The notes beneath the pieces are model-generated. The model did no database searches. It worked only from the letters and a program-made list of their open reading frames with translations, and had not been told where the DNA came from. This document shows, piece after piece, positions 46,400-54,362 of a stretch of DNA of 64,000 bases. The number at the start of each line of letters is the position of its first letter. The first letter of the stretch is position 1. Both the position numbers and the translations under genes were made by a program. The stretch spans positions 1 through 64,000 of the forward strand of contig CAZSQA010000021.1 in assembly GCA_964608915.1 (NCBI GenBank), in the 5' to 3' direction. This stretch comes from QWQI01 sp964608915 (GTDB lineage: Bacteria > Planctomycetota > Planctomycetia > Isosphaerales > Isosphaeraceae).

Positions 46400-47232
46400 G
46401 TGTCGCGGGCGGATGGCTGCTGGCCGATGTCGGAAATTCGCGAGTGAAGCTTGCCTGGCTGCAACGAGGAGCCGCTGCCGTCGACGCCCTGTTCGAGCGT
46501 GGCCCCAAAGCCTGGGACGAACGGCTCACGCTGCCCGTCGACCGGATCGAGGCGAATGCCTCTGCCCTGGCGGGATGGCTGGAAGATAAATCGATCGGCG
46601 GCATCTGGGTTTCCAGCGTACGGCCTCAGGCCGTCCACGAATTGGTGGAATCTCTGGACCTGGTGATGAACGCTCGCACCGGTCCCGATGCTCCGGGCGT
46701 GGTGCTTGACAGTGCCCTCGCGACCGGCACGATCGGACGACTGTCACGGCCGGAAAAGTCAGGCGCGGATCGTGCCCTGGCCGTTCGGGCGGCGGGCCGT
46801 CTCAAAGGCCGCAATGGCCCGGGTGTGGTCATTCTCTGCGGAACGGCGATCACGGTCGAGCGGATCGCGGCCGACGGCGAATGGCTCGGCGGGGCCATCG
46901 CGCCGGGTTACAGGCTTTGCGCCGAGGCACTCGAACACGGCACCGCGGGGCTCATGCACGTGGATATGGTCAGCCGTGAGCCGCTGGCCTTCGGTACCGA
47001 AACCCGCACGGCGATAGAAGCAGGGCTTTTCTGGGGCCAGGTCGGCGCCATTCGAGAACTGATCGCCCGCAGTGTCGGTGGCCAGGAGCACTGGGAGATC
47101 TGGACAGGCGGCGACGCCGCAATGCTGGCTCGCTGGGCCGGTTCGCTGGAGGCCGAAGTCGTCGACGACCTCGTTCTGATGGGCCTGGCCGATTGGGCCG
47201 CCGAACATTTCGCCGACGAGTCGGAAACGTGA
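46396..47232 (+). CDS. coaX: Type III pantothenate kinase
   Basis: 278 aa. Phosphorylates pantothenate, first step of coenzyme A synthesis. Actin-like kinase fold: phosphate loop LADVGNSRVK (9-18), GADRALAVRAA, GTAITVE and GGAIAPGYRL match CoaX. The ATG overlaps the obgE stop by 4 bp. The region after about residue 200 is less conserved. Confidence 0.85.
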   Translation: MSVAGGWLLADVGNSRVKLAWLQRGAAAVDALFERGPKAWDERLTLPVDRIEANASALAGWLEDKSIGGIWVSSVRPQAVHELVESLDLVMNARTGPDAPGVVLDSALATGTIGRLSRPEKSGADRALAVRAAGRLKGRNGPGVVILCGTAITVERIAADGEWLGGAIAPGYRLCAEALEHGTAGLMHVDMVSREPLAFGTETRTAIEAGLFWGQVGAIRELIARSVGGQEHWEIWTGGDAAMLARWAGSLEAEVVDDLVLMGLADWAAEHFADESET

Positions 47233-47233
47233 A

Positions 47234-48391
47234 ATGGACTCAGCCAACGGCCGCTCCGCGAGTTTCGTCACACGAATGACGGCCGAAGGGCCGGGGGCGA
47301 TCGGCGTATTGAGAATCTGGGGGCCGAAGGCCGTCGAGGTGGCCGATCGCGCGTTTCGGCCCAGGTCTGGGCGCAAGCCTCTGCGCGATTCCGCATCTGG
47401 CGAACTTCGTCTCGGCTGGTTCGGGGGCGACGAAGTCGTCGCGCTGCTGATGGACGACGAATCGACGGGAAACGTCGAAGTCGAAATTCAGGGTCATGGC
47501 AGCGAACTCCTGATCGATTCCCTGATTCGGTTGCTGGCAACGCTCGAGATCGCTCACGCCACTCGCGACGCATACCTGGCGGCACATGGAATTCGTAAGC
47601 TCGAACGGCTGGCACTCGAAAAACTCGGCCATGCCGGCACGGCCCGGGCAGCCGCCGTGCTCTACAGGCAATCACGTGGGGCGTTGCGGGCCGATCTGGA
47701 AATCATCGCTTCGGCGATCGATCAGCGCGATATCGCAGCCGCGACCGGTGCACTCGATGAACTGCTGCGCACTACCGATTTCGGTACTCGGCTGGCTGGC
47801 GGGTTCCGTGTCGCGCTGGCAGGCCTGCCGAATGTCGGCAAATCGACGCTGATCAATGCCCTCGCGGGTTACGAAAGATCCGTCGTCAGTCCGACACCAG
47901 GCACGACCCGCGACGCGGTCGACGTCGCCGTCGTGCTCGACGGCTGGCCGATCGTCCTCACGGACACAGCCGGGTTGCGAGACGCGACGGCCGATCCGCT
48001 TGAGGCCGAGGGCATTCGAATCGCCCGTGAGGAACATCGCCGGGCGGACGTCGTTCTCAAAATGTCCGAATGCGGGCAGGAACCGGCGCCTGAGGAAACC
48101 GGTTCACGCGTGATTGAAGTTCGGACCAAGGCGGACCTGGCCACGGCCGAGATCATCGAACTCGCGACCAGGTCGGCCAGCGGCGTCTCGGTGGTCAGCG
48201 CTCTGACCGGCGAAGGGTTGGAAGGGCTGATCGAACGCATCGTCCGGGCGGTCGCTCCTGCGGAACTTGCCGAAAGGGAAGCCGTCGTGTTCGATGAATC
48301 GCTCGCCACCTCACTGCGGAAAATTCACGTGTTTCTGACGAGCGGGGAACTCGATTCGGCCCGTCATTCATTGGATGACTGGTTGAATTGA
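47234..48391 (+). CDS. MnmE/TrmE-like GTPase lacking the C-terminal CxGK motif
   Basis: 385 aa, versus about 450 for MnmE. N-terminal TrmE domain (PGAIGVLRIWGPKAVEVADR), then the G domain inserted in a helical domain: G1 GLPNVGKST, TPGTTRD, DTAGLRD, and a degenerate G4 (TKAD instead of NKxD). True MnmE ends in a helical segment with CIGK(F), which makes the tRNA wobble-uridine modification; this protein stops after LDSARHSLDDWLN, before that segment. It may be a non-catalytic paralog or a distinct family. It starts 1 bp after coaX. Confidence 0.8.
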   Translation: MDSANGRSASFVTRMTAEGPGAIGVLRIWGPKAVEVADRAFRPRSGRKPLRDSASGELRLGWFGGDEVVALLMDDESTGNVEVEIQGHGSELLIDSLIRLLATLEIAHATRDAYLAAHGIRKLERLALEKLGHAGTARAAAVLYRQSRGALRADLEIIASAIDQRDIAAATGALDELLRTTDFGTRLAGGFRVALAGLPNVGKSTLINALAGYERSVVSPTPGTTRDAVDVAVVLDGWPIVLTDTAGLRDATADPLEAEGIRIAREEHRRADVVLKMSECGQEPAPEETGSRVIEVRTKADLATAEIIELATRSASGVSVVSALTGEGLEGLIERIVRAVAPAELAEREAVVFDESLATSLRKIHVFLTSGELDSARHSLDDWLN

Positions 48392-48396
48392 GTTCC

Positions 48397-48426
48397 GGCC
48401 GGCGAAACGGTCGCCGATCGCCGGCC
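48397..48426. terminator. GC-rich hairpin between convergent genes
   Basis: GGCCGGCG (48397-48404) pairs with CGCCGGCC (48419-48426), 14-nt loop. It lies between two stop codons, so may end transcription both ways. No T-run is present. Confidence 0.45.
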
Positions 48427-48440
48427 GATAGTTCGCCTGA

Positions 48441-49331
48441 TCAGTTCGATTTCGGCAGGATGCCACGCTGGCGGAACCAGATTTCGCAGAGTTTCGGCCA
48501 TTCGGAGAAGGCCGGATCACCCATCCCCAGGCCGAGCCCGTGGCGGCCCTTTTCGAACATGTGGAATTCGCAGGGGACACCGGCATTTCGCAAGGCCTGA
48601 ACGAAGAACAACGAGTTTTCGGCGGGCACGGGGGTGTCTTCGTTGGTGTGCACGAGGAATGCCGGCGGCGTATTCTTGTCGACCTGCAGCTCGTTAGTCA
48701 GGTTTTTCACGAGATCTTCGGGCGGATTCTCTCCGAGCAGGTTCTTTTTCGACCCGCCGTGGCCATACTTGGTGCCGAGGCTGATGACCGGGTAGAGCAG
48801 AACCATGAAGTCCGGCCGGGAGCTGGCGCGTTCGATGGTGTCGGTCGCGTCGGGTTTGCCGGCGTCGTAATGGGTGCCGGCAGTCGATGCCAGGTGGCCA
48901 CCCGCGGAGAATCCGAGAATGCCGATGCGTTTCGGGTCGATTCCGAATTCCGTCGCTTTGGCACGGACGGTGCGAACGGCGCGATTGGCGTCGTCGATCA
49001 TTGCCGGGTGCCGGTAACGCGGGCCGAGACGGTACTTCAACACGAAAGCCGTGATACCGTTCGAAGCGAGCCATTCGGCGATCGGCTGGCCTTCATGCGC
49101 GGCCAGGCCGCCATAACCGCCACCTGGGCAGACGACGACCGCCGCGCCGGCATTTTTGCCTTCCGCGGGCCGATAGACCGTGAGAGTCGGAATGTCGGCC
49201 GGTTCGGTGCCTTTCGCGCCTGGCGTTCCGCCTGGCCAGATTGTGATGACTTCCGCGGCCGGCATCCAGGTCGGCATGATCGACAGGCCTGTGAGAGCGA
49301 GTGTGAGCGTCAGAAATGCGAATCGGTTCAT
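48441..49331 (-). CDS. Exported alpha/beta-hydrolase esterase (BD-FAE/xylanase-associated type)
   Basis: 296 aa. Signal peptide in about the first 25 residues. Esterase features: oxyanion-hole segment VVVCPGGGYGGLAAHEG, nucleophile GFSAGGHLAS (GxSxG), HTNEDTPVP (acid) and GRHGLGLG (His). This is the family of acetylxylan/feruloyl esterases common in planctomycetes. Start at ATG 49331, GGGAG 6 nt upstream; the open frame extends to 49451. Confidence 0.88.
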   Translation of the reverse strand: MNRFAFLTLTLALTGLSIMPTWMPAAEVITIWPGGTPGAKGTEPADIPTLTVYRPAEGKNAGAAVVVCPGGGYGGLAAHEGQPIAEWLASNGITAFVLKYRLGPRYRHPAMIDDANRAVRTVRAKATEFGIDPKRIGILGFSAGGHLASTAGTHYDAGKPDATDTIERASSRPDFMVLLYPVISLGTKYGHGGSKKNLLGENPPEDLVKNLTNELQVDKNTPPAFLVHTNEDTPVPAENSLFFVQALRNAGVPCEFHMFEKGRHGLGLGMGDPAFSEWPKLCEIWFRQRGILPKSN

Positions 49332-49760
49332 CGAGATCTCCCGGGGCGATTGCGAAAAGGTGCGTCGTCCGATCCGCGTATCATGCGTCATCCTTCGCGG
49401 GATCGCAACATGCCGATCGACCGGAAAATCGCTGGCGATTCGGATCGCCATCCGCCTGATCCCGTGTGTGAGAATCGACTTGCCGCAGTTTTCGCGGCCG
49501 CGCTGACCTGAGGATCGTTACGGCCGGAACAAAATCGAACATGACGCTCCGAATTTCCGGGCCGCCCACTTGAATCGTGGCCTCCACAGCTTAGAATTTC
49601 TATTACGTGAAGAATCCGTGAATGGCTGCGTGTCAGTCGAAATACGTTGATTTCCGAACGATCCGCACCTTCCTCACCTCAATGTCAACGCACCGGTAAA
49701 GTCCAGTGGCGGGCCGATCCTTCCGGGATCGGATTGCCCAACTTTCGTGGAGTTCCTGAT
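49332..49760. other. Intergenic region between divergent genes
   Basis: About 430 bp between the esterase (minus) and ppk2 (plus). Only short open frames are present and no structured element stands out. Promoters for both genes should be here. Confidence 0.4.
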
Positions 49761-50849
49761 ATGTCGCGCGCCGGCGATGATTCGAAGAGGACTTCGGACA
49801 CGAACACGGACGGATCGCAAACTTCGAAGAAGTCGGAACCCGACGTCAATCCGGTGGCGGTCGCTGAAAGCACCGTCGCCCGTCCGCTGAAAGCGGTCGA
49901 GGAGAACGGCTCGAAACCCAAAGGCTCGTCGGGAAAGCTATCCAACCCGAAGGCGGCCAGCGAGATCAAGGCGATCTCCACGGGCCCCGTGGCAGCACAC
50001 GTGGCGGAAGCGCCACATGGCACCAAAGAGGACAGTTCCTCGGCTCCGCTTCCGGCGTCGTATCCCTATCGCACACGTATGAGGCGTAAGGAATACGAAG
50101 CCGCCAAAACGAAACTTCAGATCGAACTTCTGAAAGTGCAGAGCTGGGTCAAGGAATCGGGGCAGAAGATCGTCCTGCTTTTCGAAGGCCGCGACGCGGC
50201 GGGCAAGGGCGGAACGATCCGCCGGTTCATGGAACATCTGAATCCGCGGGGCGCGAGGGTCGTCGCACTGGAAAAACCGTCTGAGGCCGAAAAAGGCCAA
50301 TGGTATTTTCAGCGTTACGTCGAACATCTGCCGACCGCCGGTGAAATGGTCTTTTTTGACCGCTCCTGGTACAACAGGGCAGGTGTGGAACGGGTGATGA
50401 AGTTCTGCACGCCGCAGGAATACCTCGAATTCCTGCGCCAGACGCCGCAATTCGAAAGGATGCTCGTGCAGAGCGGCACGCTGTTTTATAAATTCTGGTT
50501 CTCCGTCAGCCGTGAAGAGCAGTTGCGTCGGTTCGTGTCGCGGCGGGACGACCCCTTGAAGCACTGGAAGCTGTCGCCGATCGACGTCAAGTCGCTCGAC
50601 AAATGGGACGAATACACCGAGGCGAAGAACGCCATGTTCTTTCATACGGACATCGCCGACGCCCCCTGGGTCGTCATCAAATCCGACGACAAAAAGCGGG
50701 CCAGGCTCAATTGCATGCGTCATTTCCTGCATGCACTGCCGTATCCGGACAAGGATCCGACCGTGGCCTGCGCTCCGGACCCATTGCTGGTCGGCTCTGC
50801 GGCCGATGTGCTCGCCAGCGCCGAAGAAGTCGGCATCACGAAATTTTGA
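49761..50849 (+). CDS. ppk2: Polyphosphate kinase 2 family protein
   Basis: 362 aa. Uses polyphosphate to phosphorylate nucleotides (or the reverse). P-loop EGRDAAGKGGTI (about 142-153), then lid region, and Walker-B/lid block VFFDRSWYNRAGVERV (about 197-212), DDPLKHWKLSPID and the C-terminal KARLNCMRHFL. The first ~95 residues are Ser/Lys/Ala-rich and low-complexity, probably disordered, which is longer than usual. Start at ATG 49761 with GGAG upstream; the frame opens to 49647. Confidence 0.9.
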   Translation: MSRAGDDSKRTSDTNTDGSQTSKKSEPDVNPVAVAESTVARPLKAVEENGSKPKGSSGKLSNPKAASEIKAISTGPVAAHVAEAPHGTKEDSSSAPLPASYPYRTRMRRKEYEAAKTKLQIELLKVQSWVKESGQKIVLLFEGRDAAGKGGTIRRFMEHLNPRGARVVALEKPSEAEKGQWYFQRYVEHLPTAGEMVFFDRSWYNRAGVERVMKFCTPQEYLEFLRQTPQFERMLVQSGTLFYKFWFSVSREEQLRRFVSRRDDPLKHWKLSPIDVKSLDKWDEYTEAKNAMFFHTDIADAPWVVIKSDDKKRARLNCMRHFLHALPYPDKDPTVACAPDPLLVGSAADVLASAEEVGITKF

Positions 50850-50944
50850 TCGACTGATTCGCTGGAATGAGGGCCGGAAATACCCGAAGCCGGGTGTGTC
50901 GCTGTCGTAATTCTTGATCCGAATTCTGACTGAAGGAGACGAGC

Positions 50945-51370
50945 ATGTCATTGCGTTTCAGCCTTGCTGCGTCGATTCTGATCGGGGGATTGGCCCTGAG
51001 CCCTGAAGCTCCGGCACAGGCGCCCATCGCCGGTGTCGCATACCAGGTGCCGTCGATGTATGCCAGCGTGCCGCCCGGCACGCTGGTTCCTTACGGCGGC
51101 TACAATTACGTGGCTCAGGGCAACGGAACCATGCTGCTCGCGGCTTCGCAGGCCGCGGCACCGCCACCGGTCGCATCATACGCCCCGCCGGTGACGTACG
51201 CGAATCCCGGTTACGTGCCATACGCGAATTATTACGCCCCGGTCGGCCCTGGATGGCGGCCGCAGCCGTATCGCCCGTTCGGCGGATTCGGCCCTGCGCC
51301 GCTTTCGCCCTGGGACGGCTGGGGGACATGGCCGCGGGCGCGACGAGGAAGCGTGTTCATCGGCCGCTGA
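50945..51370 (+). CDS. Small secreted Tyr/Pro/Ala-rich protein
   Basis: 141 aa. Signal peptide about 1-25 (LALSPEAPAQA), then a chain rich in Tyr, Pro, Gly and Ala (YVPYANYYAPVGPGW) with no domain. AAGGAG is 6 nt upstream of the ATG. Similar small proteins are frequent in Planctomycetes; function unknown. Follows ppk2 by 95 bp. Confidence 0.65.
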   Translation: MSLRFSLAASILIGGLALSPEAPAQAPIAGVAYQVPSMYASVPPGTLVPYGGYNYVAQGNGTMLLAASQAAAPPPVASYAPPVTYANPGYVPYANYYAPVGPGWRPQPYRPFGGFGPAPLSPWDGWGTWPRARRGSVFIGR

Positions 51371-51418
51371 CCAGGCCGGCCGGGCTTGTTGCGAAGTCGC
51401 TTATGCAGCTGCCTCTGC

Positions 51419-52672
51419 TCAATTCGAGCCGAGGTTGTCCTTCTGCAGGGACTCGACGGAGTCACCCAGATCGATCCATCGTGTGCCCGCCGGCATCTTT
51501 CGGGCGCAATCGGTCAGAACGTTGTTCGAAATCAGGATCTTGCGGCTGGTGCCCGAGGCCTTGACGGCCTGGGTGTCCAGCCCCGTGAACGTGTTTCCGG
51601 AAATGGCGATTTCGCCGGCCGAATCCAGCACGATGCCCGCGCCCGTGTCGATCTGGAACGGGTCTTTGTGTGCTCGAATCGGCCTCTTGAGCTTGCCGCC
51701 GCCGATATACGTGTTCGCGAACGCATTGCCCGTGACGGCGTTGCGCCCGCTCTCCGGGCCCATACGCACTGCGAAACCGTGGCACAGAACGAACGAGTTG
51801 GCGCTCACGGTGCAGCCGTTGGCGTCCTTCAGGTCGATTCCGCCACCAAGGTGGTGCGCGATCACGTTCGAACTCAGGGCGATGCCGTAGCAGTCGCGGT
51901 CGAGGATGATGGCCGTGCCGGTGCACTCTTCGATCATGTTGCCGCTGACGACCGAGCCGTAGGTGTTCTCGATCACGATGCCGTGGCGCAGATGATCGTC
52001 GATGGCATTGCCGGTTGCGCACAGGTTATACGAATCGATACAGCGGATGGCGTCCTGGTTTTCCTCGAACTGATTGCCGCTGACGACGATATCGTGCCCG
52101 ACGGTGATCTGAAGACCGGCCCTGGCGTTGTAAGTGAGAATATTGTCGTTGATGCGGGGATCTTCGAAGCAGTTGTCCAGATGGATCCCGTTGCCGCCGT
52201 TATGATCCAGCGCGACGGCCTGCACAAGAATTTCCTGCACCTTGCGGGCTGTGATCCCATCGCCGCTTTCGCGGTTGCCGCTGATACGCAGATTGGCGAT
52301 CTGGACACGCCATAATTCCGCTTTCGGGTCGTTCGCGAGGTTCGCGGGTGCGATCAGCACCGCGGGCTGGCCCTTCGTGTTTTTGTTGACCAGATGCGTC
52401 GCCGTGCCAGAGCCTTCGATCCGGGTGTCGCCGGTTTTCACGACCAGAGGTTCCGTCAGTTCGAATGTGCCGGGCGGGATCCGCACGATTCCTCCGGTTT
52501 GGGGAACCGCGTCCAGGGCGGCCTGCAGCGAAGAGAACTTCGAAGCTTCGAGCGTTCGTGCCGGTTCGCCCGACTTCCCGTCGGTGGCGAAACCGGGCGA
52601 AATCGTCAGGCAGAATCCAATTGAAAACATGATTCGAAACAATGGGTTCGAAGGTTCAGTTCTGGGCGGCAT
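51419..52672 (-). CDS. Exported right-handed parallel beta-helix protein
   Basis: 417 aa. Signal peptide region in the first ~30 residues, then GIVRIPPGTFELTEPLVVK and a long run of beta-helix rungs with repeated ISGN/VSGN/GNxF-type turns (VSGNQFEENQDAIRC, VSGNMIEECTGTAI). This is a pectate-lyase-like/NosD-like fold that often binds or cleaves carbohydrates. No catalytic residues assigned. Start at 52672; Met15 is a shorter option. Confidence 0.8.
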   Translation of the reverse strand: MPPRTEPSNPLFRIMFSIGFCLTISPGFATDGKSGEPARTLEASKFSSLQAALDAVPQTGGIVRIPPGTFELTEPLVVKTGDTRIEGSGTATHLVNKNTKGQPAVLIAPANLANDPKAELWRVQIANLRISGNRESGDGITARKVQEILVQAVALDHNGGNGIHLDNCFEDPRINDNILTYNARAGLQITVGHDIVVSGNQFEENQDAIRCIDSYNLCATGNAIDDHLRHGIVIENTYGSVVSGNMIEECTGTAIILDRDCYGIALSSNVIAHHLGGGIDLKDANGCTVSANSFVLCHGFAVRMGPESGRNAVTGNAFANTYIGGGKLKRPIRAHKDPFQIDTGAGIVLDSAGEIAISGNTFTGLDTQAVKASGTSRKILISNNVLTDCARKMPAGTRWIDLGDSVESLQKDNLGSN

Positions 52673-52744
52673 CGGTGTGATCTCTCGACAAGTTGTGTCG
52701 TTGATGACCGGACTTGCAATTTCACCACAGCTTATCGGGCCGGC

Positions 52745-54160
52745 TCAGGCAAGAATTCCGGCGATGGGGACGCCACCTTGTGCCACCGTGAACGGCCGGC
52801 CGAGGCGGTCGTGAATTTCGAGCCCGGGATCGATTCCGAGCAGGCGGTAAATGGTGGCCACCAGATCGGAAGGGTGCACCGGGTCGACTGTGGGATAGGC
52901 CCCGATCTTGTCGGACGTGCCGTAGACCGTTCCAGGCCGGATTCCGCCGCCGGTCAGCAGGCTGAAGCCGCATTTGGGCCAATGGTCCCTGCCGCCTGCT
53001 TTGTTGACGCGAGGCGACCGGCCCATTTCGCCCATCACGATGACCAGCGTGGAGTCCAGAAGGCCCCGGCTTTCAAGGTCGTGGATCAGGGCCGGATAGA
53101 CCCGGTCGAGGATCGGCAGATTGAAGTCCTTGAGCATCGGGAAGTTGCGGGCATGCATGTCGTAAGAATGCCCGTAATGGAGAAAGATATCCTGATGCAC
53201 GCTGACGAACGGCACACCGGCTTCGACGAGCCGACGCGCCACGAGAAGGCTTGAGCCAAAGAGATTGCGGCCGTATCGGTCGCGAACGTGTTCAGGCTCG
53301 CGGTTCAGGTCGAAAGCTTCGCGCGTCTTGCGAGCGGTGAGCAGGTCGAAGGCCTTGCGCTGGAATCTGTCGATCGGCAGATTGGCGAGCGGATCGTCGT
53401 CCGATCTTGCCGCGAAAGTGTCGAGCAGCGTTTTTCTGGCGGCGATCCGTGTTTCGTCGAACTGCGATTCCGCATCCATGTCCGCCAGAAACGGCACGCC
53501 GACCGGCAGGACGGGCTCATAATCCCGGATCTTCGGTTCGCGCGAGAATTTCGGGTCGCACAGCGAAAACAGCGGGTCGTAGCGGCTGCCGAGAAAACCG
53601 CCGTAAGGGCCGCCCCGGCGATAACCGTTCTGGCCCCAGCCGGGATAACAAGGCAGGCACACGGCCCCCGGCACATCCTGTGGCCCCAGCCCCACGTACT
53701 GGCAAATCGCGCCGATATCGGGCGGATCGGTCGGCTGGGCCTGAAGTTGCGGATTACCGCCGGTGAAGCCCGTCATGATCGCCATCGGGTCGTGGGAATC
53801 ATAAGTGTGCGAGATCGTGCGGATCAGGCATGTTTTGTGCATCAGGCGCGCTGTGTTCGGCAGCAGTTCGCAGATGCGCAGGCCTGGAAGCGACGTCTCG
53901 ATCGACCCGAATTCGCCGCGAATGCCTTCCGGGGCGTCCGGCTTCATGTCGAACATGTCGATATGGCTCGGGCCGCCCAGCAGGTTGAACAGGATGACCG
54001 ACTTGATTTTCGGAGACTTGACGGGCGAAGCCCGTTCCGCTCCTTGCAGCAGGTTCGGCAAGGTAAAACCGCCGAAGAACGAAATGCCTCCGGCACGAAC
54101 GAAGGTTCGCCGGTTCGGGGCGGTCGGCGGAATCGGAATCCGAAAAGGTGTTCCGCGCAT
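52745..54160 (-). CDS. DUF1501 protein (sulfatase-like fold), Tat-type N-terminus
   Basis: 471 aa. An N-terminal NRRTFVRAGGISFFGG resembles a twin-arginine signal. The body is the DUF1501 family (SVILFNLLGGPSHIDMFDMKPDAPEGIRGEF, split by a loop; VIVMGEMGRSPRVNKAGGRDHWP near the C-terminus), related to the alkaline phosphatase/sulfatase fold and very abundant in Planctomycetes, often paired with DUF1549/DUF1553 proteins; no such partner is adjacent here. Function unknown. Confidence 0.88.
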   Translation of the reverse strand: MRGTPFRIPIPPTAPNRRTFVRAGGISFFGGFTLPNLLQGAERASPVKSPKIKSVILFNLLGGPSHIDMFDMKPDAPEGIRGEFGSIETSLPGLRICELLPNTARLMHKTCLIRTISHTYDSHDPMAIMTGFTGGNPQLQAQPTDPPDIGAICQYVGLGPQDVPGAVCLPCYPGWGQNGYRRGGPYGGFLGSRYDPLFSLCDPKFSREPKIRDYEPVLPVGVPFLADMDAESQFDETRIAARKTLLDTFAARSDDDPLANLPIDRFQRKAFDLLTARKTREAFDLNREPEHVRDRYGRNLFGSSLLVARRLVEAGVPFVSVHQDIFLHYGHSYDMHARNFPMLKDFNLPILDRVYPALIHDLESRGLLDSTLVIVMGEMGRSPRVNKAGGRDHWPKCGFSLLTGGGIRPGTVYGTSDKIGAYPTVDPVHPSDLVATIYRLLGIDPGLEIHDRLGRPFTVAQGGVPIAGILA

Positions 54161-54362
54161 GGCGGGCCCTCGTTGAAGGACGATCAGGCTGGCGAGAGCT
54201 GAGTGCGGAACCGAAGCCGAGCCGAGCCGGCCGCTTCGGTGAAGGTGAGTCAGACGAGTCTAGCAGAGAATTTACGATGGAGCAATCGAAACCGAATCTG
54301 GAGACAAATCCTCGGGACGGGCGATCCGTCTGGACCCTTATCGATCGCAGCCACGGCGAATG

